Source: Homoserinibacter sp. GY 40078 (GTDB lineage: Bacteria; Actinomycetota; Actinomycetes; Actinomycetales; Microbacteriaceae). From it: DNA of 64,000 nt. Of the stretch, positions 10,000 to 20,401 are shown piece after piece (the stretch's first letter is position 1; each line of letters opens with the position of its first letter). The notes beneath the pieces were generated by a model. The model worked only from the letters and a program-made list of their open reading frames with translations, did not search any database and was not told where the DNA came from. Where the stretch lies: contig NZ_VRTZ01000001.1 of NCBI RefSeq assembly GCF_008017545.1, positions 957,741 through 1,021,740 of the forward strand. Direction: 5' to 3'. Position numbers and translations under genes: made by a program.

Positions 10000-11325
10000 C
10001 TAACCTATTCTCTCGCGTCGACCGAGGATGCCCTGCGGTCGGAACAGCAGGATGACGATGAGCACGACGAGTGCTCCGACGTATTTGAGGTCTGCCGGGA
10101 TCCAGAGGCTCGAGACCTCGACCAGCACGCCGACGATGATCGAGCCGATGAGGGCGCCGAACGCGGTGCCGAGGCCACCGAGGGTGACGGCGGCGAACAT
10201 GAGCAGCAGGATCTGGGCGCCCATGTCCCACTTGATCCCGGGGCGGAAGTACGCCCAGAGGATTCCGGAGAGCGCCGCCATGCCGCCCGCGACGATCCAC
10301 ACGACCCGCACGACCGAGTCGACGTCGATTCCGGATGCCGCGGCGAGCGGGCTGTTGTCGGAGATCGCGCGGGTGGCTTTTCCGATGCGTGAGTACATGA
10401 GCCACAGCGCGAAGGCGATGATGATCACGATGCTGATGCCCATCGAGATCATGTCGATCACGCTGAGGGTCACGGCGCCGAAGATCGGCAGCTTGGGGGC
10501 GTTCGCGCCGGGGAGCTGGAGGGTTCCTCCGCCGATGAAGTACTGGAAGAGGTAGCGCAGGGCGAGCGAGAGGCCGATGCTCACGATCATGAGCTGCACG
10601 ATGCCGACGCGTCGGCGGCGCAGGGGGCGCCAGAGCGCGGCATCCATCGCGAGTCCGAATGCGGCTCCGGCGAGCACGGCCAGCGGGAGTGCCCCCCAGA
10701 GCGGCACGCCCAGTGAGCCGAGGAAGAGGGCGATGACGGGGCCGAAGGTCACCATCTCCGCGTGGGCGAAGTTGGAGATGCCGGTCGTGCCGTAGACGAG
10801 TGAGAGGCCGATCGCGGCGAGGGCCAGCATGAGGCCGAAGTTGATGCCGCCGATCAGTCGCTGCACGAGCTGGTCGAAGAAGCTGGTGGTGTTGCGCTCG
10901 CCTTCGCCGATGAAGAAGTTCGTGGAGACGCGACCTCCGGGGCCGACGGTGACTTCCTTGACGTTGGGGGAGTCGTTGCCCTCTTCGACGACGGCGATGC
11001 CCTCCGGGAGGGTGTCTTCGTTGAGGGTCACGGTGTAGTCGGCGTTGCGCTCGGGGACTCCGACCGCCCACTTGCCGTCGGCGTCGGTGGCGACATCCGT
11101 GTCGATGCCGTTGCCCGAGACATTCAGTTCGACGCCTTCGAGCGGTTCGCCGTCGAGTTGGACGTTGCCGCTCACCCGGTACGGGTACGTGTCGGTGTCG
11201 ACGTCGTCGGCGTACGCGGCGCCGGCGCTCAACTGGAAGAGAGCGACGGCAGCCGCCCCGATCAGCAGGGCGACGCCGAGTGTTCGCCGCAGCCGACGGG
11301 CGGGCGCTGCTCCAGCGTGGGCCAC
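10000..11325 (-). CDS. livH: LivH-type permease with an N-terminal secreted Ig-like domain
   Basis: A 441-residue LivH permease, about 150 residues longer than usual. The C-terminal 290 residues are ordinary LivH (LSLVYGTTGISNFAHAEMV, coupling loop SRIGKATRAISDN, ending FRPQGILGRRE). Before them lie a signal peptide (about residues 9-40, ending AYA) and a domain at about 45-125 resembling carboxypeptidase-regulatory-like beta-sandwiches (VSGNVQLDGEPLEGVELNVSG, TDADGKWAVGVP), which would sit outside the membrane. The GTG at 11325 follows GGAGGT; an earlier in-frame ATG at 11445 would add 40 residues without membrane or domain features. It heads the livHMGF operon. Confidence 0.86.
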   Translation of the reverse strand: MAHAGAAPARRLRRTLGVALLIGAAAVALFQLSAGAAYADDVDTDTYPYRVSGNVQLDGEPLEGVELNVSGNGIDTDVATDADGKWAVGVPERNADYTVTLNEDTLPEGIAVVEEGNDSPNVKEVTVGPGGRVSTNFFIGEGERNTTSFFDQLVQRLIGGINFGLMLALAAIGLSLVYGTTGISNFAHAEMVTFGPVIALFLGSLGVPLWGALPLAVLAGAAFGLAMDAALWRPLRRRRVGIVQLMIVSIGLSLALRYLFQYFIGGGTLQLPGANAPKLPIFGAVTLSVIDMISMGISIVIIIAFALWLMYSRIGKATRAISDNSPLAAASGIDVDSVVRVVWIVAGGMAALSGILWAYFRPGIKWDMGAQILLLMFAAVTLGGLGTAFGALIGSIIVGVLVEVSSLWIPADLKYVGALVVLIVILLFRPQGILGRRERIG

Positions 11326-11475
11326 GGGACCTCCAAGATCTCGGGTGCACGACGATGCTCGGGGCGCTTCGTCGCCTGTGACGTTACTTCCGCATTGTTG
11401 CCTTCGTGTTTCGAACTCAACAAGGCGTTCGAACAGTATGTTCACGCGACTCGCGTTCGTCTAGCTGTCGGATGA

Positions 11476-13071
<1,596 letters not shown>

Positions 13072-13084
13072 CCCTCTGGTTGCT

Positions 13085-13138
13085 GCCATAGACATGTCTA
13101 TGGCGCGATAGACACCGCCGCGCGGGTGTCTATCGCGC
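13085..13138. repeat. palindromic repeat, copy 1 (left flank of the AbiEi/nuclease gene)
   Basis: It consists of a short palindrome (CCATAGACATGTCTATGG) followed by a 14-bp stem-loop (GCGCGATAGACACC ... GGTGTCTATCGCGC). It lies directly after guaB. About 87% of the first 53 bases are identical to copy 2 at 14152, in the same orientation. Confidence 0.85.
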
Positions 13139-13235
13139 ACTAAGCCCGTCCTCCCCGGGGTACCAGCGGGCCGATCGGCTCCCAGGACGAGTGGTTGGAG
13201 CCACGCGTGGCGCCCGCACGCGGCAGCCTCCCGGG

Positions 13236-14210
13236 ATGGACACCTACATCCCGCCGCTCATCTTCACCTCCGATATCGTCGCGGCGGGTGAGGATGCGCG
13301 GGCGTTCCGCCGTGCCGCGCGGGCGGGTCACTACCTCCGTCTTCGTCGCGGGGTCTACTGCGCCCGACCGGACTGGGACCTCGCCGACGGACGCGGACGT
13401 CACATCGCACGTGTGCGAGCGGTCGTCTCACAGCTGCGCCCCGACTCGCGGGCACTGGTCGCGGGCTACTCCGCGGCGGCCATTCACGGGTTCGAAGTCC
13501 TACGGCGCTTCCCCGACGACGTCACGCTGCTCACCCCGTTCCGCGGGGGCGGGACCGCGGAGCCTGGCGTCATCCGGACCTCCGCTCGCTGGCGCGACGA
13601 CCACGGCGCGACCGTCGAAGATCTGCCGGTCACATCGGAGCCCCGAACACTCTTCGACATCGTGCTGCGAGATGGGTTCGTCGGAGGAGTCGCGAGTCTC
13701 GATTCGGCTCTCCGCCGGGGGACGACGGACTCGGCGGAGCTGGCCGAGTTCCTGGAGCGGTGGCGGCCTGCGACGGGGATGACGCGGTGCGTGGTGGCTC
13801 TGGCTCACGCCCGACCTGCGTCGGGATCCTTCGGGGAGTCCGCGTGCCGCGCGACGATCGTCACGCTCGGGTTCCCGGAGCCCGCGCTCCAAGCGGAGTT
13901 CGTCGACGCCGCCGGGCGGATGTACGCGGACTTCTTCTGGCCCGAGTACCGGATCGCGGGCGAGTTCGACGGGAAGATCAAGTACACGCGGGAGGAGTTC
14001 ACCCGCGGCGATCCGTCGGAGGTGGTGTGGCGCGAGAAGCTGCGCGAAGACCGCCTGCGTCGCAAGGTCCGCACGGTGGTGCGGTTCACGTGGGATGACG
14101 TCCGTGACCCCCGAGCGCTCGCGGCCCTCCTCGAATCCGCGGGTCTGCCCCGCCATAGACATGTCTCTGGCCGGGTAGACACCGCCCCGCGGGTGTCTTT
14201 CGGGGCATAG
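13236..14210 (+). CDS. AbiEi-type N-terminal domain with endonuclease-like C-terminus
   Basis: A 324-residue protein. The first 60 residues resemble the winged-helix start of AbiEi-type antitoxins (AARAGHYLRLRRGVYC). The C-terminal third has the layout of DUF559/PD-(D/E)XK nucleases, with YADFFWPEYRIAGEFDGKIK as the likely acidic-lysine catalytic motif and basic residues around REDRLRRKVRTVVRF. A role in DNA cleavage or phage defence is an inference. No Shine-Dalgarno is evident at the ATG. No partner toxin lies beside it. The last 20 codons and the stop are formed by repeat copy 2, and the gene separates guaB from guaB3, so it looks inserted. Confidence 0.75.
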   Translation: MDTYIPPLIFTSDIVAAGEDARAFRRAARAGHYLRLRRGVYCARPDWDLADGRGRHIARVRAVVSQLRPDSRALVAGYSAAAIHGFEVLRRFPDDVTLLTPFRGGGTAEPGVIRTSARWRDDHGATVEDLPVTSEPRTLFDIVLRDGFVGGVASLDSALRRGTTDSAELAEFLERWRPATGMTRCVVALAHARPASGSFGESACRATIVTLGFPEPALQAEFVDAAGRMYADFFWPEYRIAGEFDGKIKYTREEFTRGDPSEVVWREKLREDRLRRKVRTVVRFTWDDVRDPRALAALLESAGLPRHRHVSGRVDTAPRVSFGA

Positions 14211-14225
14211 CCATGTCTACGGCGC
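14152..14225. repeat. palindromic repeat, copy 2 plus partial third unit (right flank)
   Basis: Bases 14152-14204 repeat 13085-13137 in direct orientation with seven substitutions, and 14205-14225 begins a third unit (GCATAGCCATGTCTACGGCG). The copy overlaps the 3' end of the AbiEi/nuclease gene, and its stop codon TAG lies in the repeat junction. Confidence 0.82.
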
Positions 14226-14241
14226 CCACCAGACCCGCAGG

Positions 14242-14247
14242 TAGGGT
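14242..14247 (+). promoter_or_regulatory. -10 element of guaB3, leaderless type
   Basis: TAGGGT ends six bases before the GTG at 14254. The presence of a promoter here means guaB3 no longer depends on read-through from guaB. Confidence 0.55.
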
Positions 14248-14253
14248 GGGGGC

Positions 14254-15375
14254 GTGAGCGACATCGAGATCGGCCGCGCCAAGAGAGCCCGCCGCGCGTA
14301 CGCATTCGACGACATCGCGATCGTGCCGAGCCGTCGCACGCGCGACCCGCAGGACGTCAGCGTCAGCTGGACGATCGACGCGTTCACCTTCGACATCCCC
14401 GTGCTCGCCGCACCCATGGACTCCGTCGTGAGCCCCGCGACCGCGATCGAGATCGGCCGACTCGGCGGACTCGGCGTGCTCGACCTCGAAGGCGTGTGGA
14501 CGCGCTACGAGGATCCCGAGTCCGTGCTCGCCGAGATCCGGGCGCTGCCCGCCGAGAAGGCGACCGCCCGCATGCAGCAGCTCTACGCGGCGCCCATCCA
14601 GCCCGAGCTCGTGAAGGCACGCCTCGCCGAGATCCGTGCCGCGGGAGTGCCGGTGGCGGGCGCCCTCAGCCCGCAGCGCACCCAGGAGCACTACAAGACG
14701 GTCGTCGATGCGGGCGTCGACCTGTTCGTCATCCGCGGCACGACCGTGAGCGCCGAGCACGTCAGCAAGACCGTCGAGCCGCTCAACCTCAAGAAGTTCA
14801 TCTACGAGCTCGACGTGCCCGTCATCGTCGGCGGGGCTGCCACCTACACCGCGGCGCTGCACCTCATGCGCACCGGAGCGGCCGGCGTGCTGGTCGGATT
14901 CGGCGGAGGCGCCGCCTCGACCACCCGTACGAGCCTCGGCATCCACGCGCCGATGGCAACAGCGGTCGCGGATGTCGCGGGCGCGCGTCGCGACTACCTC
15001 GACGAGTCCGGCGGACGCTACGTGCACGTGATCGCGGACGGCGGCCTCGGTACGAGCGGCGACATCGTGAAGGCGATCTCGGTCGGCGCCGACGCCGTGA
15101 TGCTCGGATCCGCCCTCGCGCGCGCGGAGGAGGCCCCCGGCGGCGGATGGCATTGGGGCACGGAGGCGCACCACTCGGAGCTGCCGCGCGGCAACCGCGT
15201 GCAGGTCGGCACGATCGCGCCGCTCGAGCAGGTGCTCTTCGGCCCGTCGTCGCATCCGGACGGCCAGGTGAACCTCATGGGAGCCCTGCGACGCTCGATG
15301 GCCACGACCGGCTACTCCGACCTCAAGGAGTTCCAGCGCGTCGAGGTCGTCGTCGCGCCGTACCAGCAGAGCTGA
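14254..15375 (+). CDS. guaB3: GuaB3-family IMP dehydrogenase-related protein
   Basis: A 373-residue member of the IMPDH/GMP reductase superfamily without CBS domains. The opening EIGRAKRARRAYAFDDIAIVPSRRTRDP is characteristic of actinobacterial GuaB3. The barrel motifs GLGVLDLEGVWTRYEDPE and HVIADGGLGTSGDIVKA are present, but the catalytic loop is VLVGFGGGAASTTRTSLG, with no Cys where IMPDH has its nucleophile. It therefore probably does not act as a normal IMPDH; its role is unsettled in the literature I know. It keeps the usual position near guaB and guaA. Confidence 0.93.
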   Translation: MSDIEIGRAKRARRAYAFDDIAIVPSRRTRDPQDVSVSWTIDAFTFDIPVLAAPMDSVVSPATAIEIGRLGGLGVLDLEGVWTRYEDPESVLAEIRALPAEKATARMQQLYAAPIQPELVKARLAEIRAAGVPVAGALSPQRTQEHYKTVVDAGVDLFVIRGTTVSAEHVSKTVEPLNLKKFIYELDVPVIVGGAATYTAALHLMRTGAAGVLVGFGGGAASTTRTSLGIHAPMATAVADVAGARRDYLDESGGRYVHVIADGGLGTSGDIVKAISVGADAVMLGSALARAEEAPGGGWHWGTEAHHSELPRGNRVQVGTIAPLEQVLFGPSSHPDGQVNLMGALRRSMATTGYSDLKEFQRVEVVVAPYQQS

Positions 15376-15414
15376 CCCAGGCCCTCGTCAGGCGTCGCGC
15401 GTACGCTGGCATCC

Positions 15415-17103
15415 GTGGGAGCACTCGGACCGGACGGACGTACTCGCGCCCTCGAGGCGCTGCGCACGCACACGCTCGATGTGCTCGTGATCGGCGGCGG
15501 CGTCGTCGGCACGGGCGCCGCGCTTGACGCGGTCACCCGCGGGCTGTCGACCGGGATCGTCGAGGCCCGCGACTGGGCCTCCGGCACGAGTAGCCGCTCG
15601 TCGAAGCTCGTGCACGGCGGCATCCGCTACCTCGAGCAGCTCGACTTCGGCCTCGTCCGCGAGGCCCTCATCGAGCGCGGGCTGCTCCTGCAGAGGATCG
15701 CGCCGCACCTCGTGAAGCCGGTCAAGTTCCTCTACCCGGTCACCGTCCCGGTCGCCGAGCGCGCGTACATCGGGGCGGGCATGGCGCTCTACGACCTGTT
15801 CTCGTGGACCGGGGGCAGCGCGCCGGGAGTGCCGCACCACCGGCACCTCTCGAAGCGGCAGCTCGCCAAGGCGGCACCCGACCTCGCCCCGGATGCGTTC
15901 CGCGGCGGACTCGTCTACTACGACGCGCAGGTGGATGACGCGCGCCTCGTGGTCTCGCTCGCCCGCACCGCCGCAGAGTACGGTGCCCACGCGGCGAGCC
16001 GGGTGCGCGTCGAGGGCCTTCTCCGTGAAGGCGCGCGAGTCGTCGGCGTCACCGCGCTCGACCGCGAGACCGGCGAGACGTTCGAGATTCGCGCCCGCCA
16101 GGTGATCTCGGCGACCGGGGTCTGGACGGACGATGTGCAGGGTCTCGCGAACGTCCGCCCGTTCCGGGTGCGCGCGTCGAAGGGCGTGCACCTCGTGGTG
16201 CCGCGCGATCGCATCCGGGGGACCCTCGGCCTCCTGCTGCGCACCGAGAAGAGCGTGCTGTTCCTCATCCCGTGGGGCAGGCACTGGCTGATCGGCACGA
16301 CCGACACCGACTGGCACCTCGATCTCGCGCACCCCGCAGCGACCGCGGCCGACATCGACTACATCCTCGGCCACATCAACCGGGTGCTCGCGACACCGCT
16401 CACCCGCGACGACGTCGAGGGCGTCTACGCCGGGCTCCGTCCGCTGCTCGCGGGCGAGAGCGACGAGACCAGCAAGCTCAGCCGGGAGCACATCGTCGCA
16501 TCCCCGGTCCCGGGGCTCACGGTCGTGGCAGGCGGCAAGCTCACCACCTACCGGATCATGGCGCGCGACGCCGTAGATCAGGCGGCCCGCGGCCTCGACC
16601 GGCCGACCCCCGCGTCCGTCACGGAGAAGATCGGCCTGACGGGGGCCGAGGGGTACCCGGCCGCGTGGAATCGCCGCGGACGGATCGCGCGCCGCCACCG
16701 CCTGAGCCCGGGCGCCGTCGCGCATCTGCTCAACCGCTACGGGACGCACGCGCGCGAGGTGCTCGCGCTGATCGACGAGCGTCCGGAGCTCGGCGAGCTT
16801 CTGCCCGGGTCCGAGGACTACCTCGCCGCAGAGGTCGTGTACGCGGCAGGGCACGAGGGTGCGCTCCACCTCGACGACGTGCTCTCGCGGCGAACGCGTA
16901 TGTCGATCGAGGCATGGGATCGCGGCGTCTCGGCGGCGCCGGTCGCCGCGCAGTTGATGGCCGACGTGCTCGGGTGGGATGCGGAGCGCACGGCGCGCGA
17001 GACCGAGCTGTATCTCGAGCGGGTGGCGGCCGAGCGCGCGAGCCAGCTCGAACCGGACGACGCCTCCGCGGATCGGGTCCGGCTCGCGGCGCGCGAGGTC
17101 TGA
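15415..17103 (+). CDS. glpD: aerobic glycerol-3-phosphate dehydrogenase GlpD
   Basis: A 562-residue FAD-dependent glycerol-3-phosphate dehydrogenase that oxidises glycerol-3-phosphate to dihydroxyacetone phosphate at the membrane. The dinucleotide motif is VLVIGGGVVGTGAALDA near residue 23, followed by the FAD-binding SGTSSRSSKLVHGGIRYLE. The segment FLIPWGRHWLIGTTDTDW and a C-terminal DAO_C domain (from about residue 410) complete the family pattern. TACGCT ends seven bases before the GTG start, so it is probably leaderless or nearly so. A glycerophosphodiesterase that would supply its substrate lies in the window at 23326. Confidence 0.94.
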   Translation: MGALGPDGRTRALEALRTHTLDVLVIGGGVVGTGAALDAVTRGLSTGIVEARDWASGTSSRSSKLVHGGIRYLEQLDFGLVREALIERGLLLQRIAPHLVKPVKFLYPVTVPVAERAYIGAGMALYDLFSWTGGSAPGVPHHRHLSKRQLAKAAPDLAPDAFRGGLVYYDAQVDDARLVVSLARTAAEYGAHAASRVRVEGLLREGARVVGVTALDRETGETFEIRARQVISATGVWTDDVQGLANVRPFRVRASKGVHLVVPRDRIRGTLGLLLRTEKSVLFLIPWGRHWLIGTTDTDWHLDLAHPAATAADIDYILGHINRVLATPLTRDDVEGVYAGLRPLLAGESDETSKLSREHIVASPVPGLTVVAGGKLTTYRIMARDAVDQAARGLDRPTPASVTEKIGLTGAEGYPAAWNRRGRIARRHRLSPGAVAHLLNRYGTHAREVLALIDERPELGELLPGSEDYLAAEVVYAAGHEGALHLDDVLSRRTRMSIEAWDRGVSAAPVAAQLMADVLGWDAERTARETELYLERVAAERASQLEPDDASADRVRLAAREV

Positions 17104-17195
17104 GGCCGGTCCGCACCGCACACCCGCGCCCCCGCGCTCAGGCCGCGCCCTCGCGCCCCCGATAGGGTTGAGGGCAGCGCGAGTGAGGAGCGGGC

Positions 17196-17720
17196 ATGGT
17201 CGACGTGCGACGGGTCAAACTCCCCGGGGTGGGGGTGCTGCACACCTTCGTCACCGCCGACGGCGGGAAGGTGGGCGTCATCACTCACCGCTCGGGAGCA
17301 TCCGACCTCATCTCGTTCGCGGATGCGGAAGACGGCGACGGCCGCAAGGTCTCGCTCCGTCTCGACGAGGATGAGGCCCACACGCTCGCCGAGCTGCTCG
17401 GTGGCACCCGGATCACCGAGTCCCTCAGCGGCCTCGACCAGATCCCCGGCCTCTCGATCGACTGGTTCCACGTCGACTACGACCACCACATCGCCGGCCA
17501 GCCGCTCGGCTCGATGACCGACCGCGGGCTTCCCGGCATCACGGTCGTGGCCGTGGTGCGGGGCGACGCCGCGAACCCGGGCCCAGACTCCGACTTCAAG
17601 GTCTTCCCCGGCGACACGCTCGTCGTCGCGGGCGCGCCCGAGAAGGTCGCGAAGGCGTTCCAGTTCTATCGCACGGGCGACTTCAAGCCTCGCTCGGCCG
17701 AAGCTCCACCCGGGGGCTGA
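17196..17720 (+). CDS. cation:proton antiporter regulatory subunit (TrkA-C domain)
   Basis: A 174-residue soluble protein whose C-terminal half (about residues 90-165) is an RCK_C/TrkA-C domain (GITVVAVVRGD ... DFKVFPGDTLVVAGAPEKV). The family gates partner antiporters by binding a nucleotide or other ligand. It lies three bases before an antiporter gene, as in KhtT/KhtU-like pairs. The start is supported by GAGGAG at 17185, and a TAGGGT -10 element lies at 17163. Confidence 0.88.
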   Translation: MVDVRRVKLPGVGVLHTFVTADGGKVGVITHRSGASDLISFADAEDGDGRKVSLRLDEDEAHTLAELLGGTRITESLSGLDQIPGLSIDWFHVDYDHHIAGQPLGSMTDRGLPGITVVAVVRGDAANPGPDSDFKVFPGDTLVVAGAPEKVAKAFQFYRTGDFKPRSAEAPPGG

Positions 17721-17723
17721 GTC

Positions 17724-19157
17724 ATGGAGCACGGCGGAGATCTGCTCGTTCTGGGCGTCCTGTTCGTCATCGCGTACGTACTCGGCCGCCTCGGCAAGCT
17801 GATCGGCCTTCCGTCCATCCCGATCTACATGATCGTGGGCCTGCTCGCGAGCCCGCACGTGAGCTTCTTCCCCCTCGCCTTCGACTCCCTCGACGTCGAG
17901 CTGATCGCCATCTTCGGGCTGATCTTCCTGCTGTTCACGCTCGGACTCGAGTTCGATCAGGACGAATTCTTCGGCAACGCCCGCGCCCTGCTGCTTTCGG
18001 GCGGCACCCGCATCGCGATCAACTTCGGCGTCGGCTTCGCCTTCGGGATGATGGTCGGCTGGGGTGGTCGTGAGGCGCTCATCATCGCGGGCATGACGGC
18101 GACCTCGTCGAGCGCGATCGTCACGAAGCTGCTCATCGAGCTGCGGCGCCTCGCCAACCGCGAGACCCCGGTGATCCTCGGGATCGCCGTGGTGGAGGAC
18201 GTCTTCATCGCGATCTACCTCGCGATCGTCTCCGTCGTGATCGGCGGTGAGACGGATGTCGGGGCGATCGTCGTCGAGCTCGTGATCTCGTTCTCGTTCC
18301 TGATCGCGATGTTCGTGCTCGCCCGCTGGGGCGGTTCGCTCGTGTCGCGGCTCATCCAGACGCGCGACGACGAGCTCTTCACGATCCTCTTCTTCGGGCT
18401 GGCGGTCGCGTTCGGCGGTATCGGCGAGCTCTTGGGCGTCTCGGACGCGATCGGCGCGTTCCTGATCGGGCTCGTGCTCGGGGCGACGCGCTTCCGTGCG
18501 CGCATCGAGCAGTTCACCCTGCCCCTGCGCGACGTCTTCGGTGCCTTCTTCTTCCTGAGCTTCGGGCTCTCGCTCGATCCGGCCGACTTCGGCGCGGTCG
18601 TCGCGCCCGTCGCAGCCGCGGTCGGGCTGACCCTCGTGCTGAACACGGCGGGTGGCCAGCTGATCGCGTGGATCAGCCGCCTCACCCCGGCGGAGGGGCT
18701 GAACGTCAGCGCGATGCTGCAGAACCGCGGCGAGTTCGCGCTGATCCTCGCGACGTTGTCGACCGCGGCGGGACTGGATCCGAGGCTCGTTCCGTTCGCC
18801 GGCCTCTACGTGTTGAGCATGGCCGTCATCGGCCCGGTGCTCGCCGTCAACTCCGAGCGCGCGGGGGCGTGGATCTTCGGGCGGAAGGCGCGGAGCGTGC
18901 CCGCACCCGACGCCGAGCGCGATCGCGCGATCGCCCTCGCCGAGGCGGCCATGTCGGGCGAACCGGAGGCGCAGGAGGTCGCCGCGGGGGAGCATCCGAG
19001 CACCGCGCCCGTGCCGGTGATCGAGGAGACCGTGCCCGACGTCGCATCCGCCCTTGAGCGTGAGGAGACCCGGCGCGCCGAGCAGGCGCGGCTGCAGTCA
19101 GATGGCGCCCCGGACGCCGAGCATCCGCGCGAGCGTGAGATCGATCCGGAGTACTAG
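17724..19157 (+). CDS. KefB/KhtU-type cation:proton antiporter
   Basis: A 477-residue monovalent cation:proton antiporter-2 family protein with about 12-13 helices in the first 385 residues. Typical segments are FLLFTLGLEFDQDEF, TATSSSAIVTKLL and LLGVSDAIGAFLIGLVLGAT, the last two matching the ion-binding core. A hydrophilic tail of about 90 residues, rich in Glu, Ala and Pro, has no recognised domain. It probably exports K+ or Na+ in exchange for protons under control of the upstream TrkA-C subunit. Its stop overlaps the next start by one base. Confidence 0.9.
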   Translation: MEHGGDLLVLGVLFVIAYVLGRLGKLIGLPSIPIYMIVGLLASPHVSFFPLAFDSLDVELIAIFGLIFLLFTLGLEFDQDEFFGNARALLLSGGTRIAINFGVGFAFGMMVGWGGREALIIAGMTATSSSAIVTKLLIELRRLANRETPVILGIAVVEDVFIAIYLAIVSVVIGGETDVGAIVVELVISFSFLIAMFVLARWGGSLVSRLIQTRDDELFTILFFGLAVAFGGIGELLGVSDAIGAFLIGLVLGATRFRARIEQFTLPLRDVFGAFFFLSFGLSLDPADFGAVVAPVAAAVGLTLVLNTAGGQLIAWISRLTPAEGLNVSAMLQNRGEFALILATLSTAAGLDPRLVPFAGLYVLSMAVIGPVLAVNSERAGAWIFGRKARSVPAPDAERDRAIALAEAAMSGEPEAQEVAAGEHPSTAPVPVIEETVPDVASALEREETRRAEQARLQSDGAPDAEHPREREIDPEY

Positions 19158-19951
19158 TGCCCGACACATCCGTACGGCCCCCGCGGCCGACCCTCCGCCA
19201 GTTCGCCCAGGTGGCGCGCCGCCCTCGCTGGATCGGCGCGCTCGTGCTCGCGCTGGCGATCGCGGCGGCGTTCTCGGCCCTGGGGCAGTGGCAGCTGGAG
19301 CGCAGTGTCGAGAACGTCACGGTCGAGGAGCCCGAGACCGAGACTCCGGTGCCGCTCGCGCAGGTCGCCACGCCTCAGGCGCCGATGACGGATGCGTCGA
19401 TCGGGCAGCGCGTGACGCTCGCTGGCCGCTTCACCGACGAGTTCCTCGTGCTCACCGGACGCGACAACGACGGCACCGAGGGGGCGTGGCTGGTCGGGCA
19501 TCTCGTGACCGACGATGGCGCGTCGCTCGCCGTGGGGATCGGTTGGGCGCCGGATGCGGCGGCGGCCGCGGCGGCGGAGTCCGCGGTGCCGACCGACCAG
19601 ACCATCGACATCGCCGGGCGGTACCTGCCCTCGGAGTCTCCGGAGGTCGATGACGTCGAGGCGGGAGAGCAGCGAGCGCTCTCGATCGGCGCCCTCGTGA
19701 ACCTCTGGACGGATCCGGGCCCCACCTACGCCGGTTACTTGGTGCTCGAGGAGCCGACACCGGGCCTCGACGCGATCCACCAGCCGCCGCCGCTCCGCGA
19801 CACGAGCCTCAATTGGCTGAACCTCTTCTACGCGATCGAGTGGGTGATCTTCGCCGGCTTCGCCGTGTACCTCTGGTACCGCGTGGTGCGCGACGTGTGG
19901 GAGCGCGAGGAGGAGGAGCGTCGGGCGGCCGACGCTCCCGCGGGTCCGTAG
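19157..19951 (+). CDS. SURF1-family cytochrome oxidase assembly protein
   Basis: A 264-residue membrane protein of the SURF1 family, which helps assemble aa3-type cytochrome c oxidase. A first helix at about residues 26-45 is followed by the family GQWQLERSV segment; an extracytoplasmic domain with [18 protein letters not shown] follows, and a second helix lies near residues 215-240 ([20 protein letters not shown]), containing the conserved NLFYAIEW. The GTG start overlaps the stop of the antiporter gene (TAGTG). Confidence 0.9.
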   Translation: MPDTSVRPPRPTLRQFAQVARRPRWIGALVLALAIAAAFSALGQWQLERSVENVTVEEPETETPVPLAQVATPQAPMTDASIGQRVTLAGRFTDEFLVLTGRDNDGTEGAWLVGHLVTDDGASLAVGIGWAPDAAAAAAAESAVPTDQTIDIAGRYLPSESPEVDDVEAGEQRALSIGALVNLWTDPGPTYAGYLVLEEPTPGLDAIHQPPPLRDTSLNWLNLFYAIEWVIFAGFAVYLWYRVVRDVWEREEEERRAADAPAGP

Positions 19952-19954
19952 ACT
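19949..19954 (+). promoter_or_regulatory. -10 element of the DUF3817 gene, leaderless type
   Basis: TAGACT ends six bases before the ATG at 19961, with no Shine-Dalgarno sequence. Confidence 0.55.
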
Positions 19955-19960
19955 GGACGC

Positions 19961-20401
19961 ATGCCTCAAGGCCCCCGCGCAGCCGACATCCCTCGCCTCC
20001 GGACGGCCCTGAAGGTCTACCGCGTCTCGGCCGCGATCACGGGAACGTTCCTCCTGCTGCTCGTGGTGATGATGGTCCTTCGATACGGCTTCGGTGTCGA
20101 CATCGAGTTCGGTGGTCCGTTCGGGTTCCTGGCGCTGACGCCGAAGGACCAGCTCACCGCCATCAACCTGTCGACGGTGATCCTGACCGTCCACGGCTGG
20201 CTGTACGTGCTGTACCTCGGCTGCGACTTCGTGATGTGGCGGCTGGCGCGGTACTCGTTCGGCCGCTTCCTCTTCATCGCGCTCGGCGGAGTCGTGCCGT
20301 TCCTGTCGTACTTCTTCGAGTTCCAGGTGCCGCCGTACATCGAGCGCCGCATCGCCCAGACCACGGATGCGGCGCCCGCCGCGGAGGAGGTGAGCGCGTG
20401 A
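19961..20401 (+). CDS. DUF3817 integral membrane protein
   Basis: A 146-residue protein with three or four predicted helices. The segments [29 protein letters not shown] and [14 protein letters not shown] are typical of DUF3817, an actinobacterial membrane family of unknown function. The stop overlaps the guaA start by four bases (GTGA), so guaA is translationally coupled to it and both share its leaderless-type promoter. Confidence 0.87.
   Translation: MPQGPRAADIPRLRTALKVYRVSAAITGTFLLLLVVMMVLRYGFGVDIEFGGPFGFLALTPKDQLTAINLSTVILTVHGWLYVLYLGCDFVMWRLARYSFGRFLFIALGGVVPFLSYFFEFQVPPYIERRIAQTTDAAPAAEEVSA

Noticed and set aside
13085-14225. CRISPR array
   Set aside because: Only two full repeat units and one partial, about 1 kb apart and palindromic; no regular spacers and no cas genes.
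14254-15375. Second functional IMP dehydrogenase
   Set aside because: No CBS domains and no Cys in the loop equivalent to the catalytic one; the start sequence matches the GuaB3 branch.
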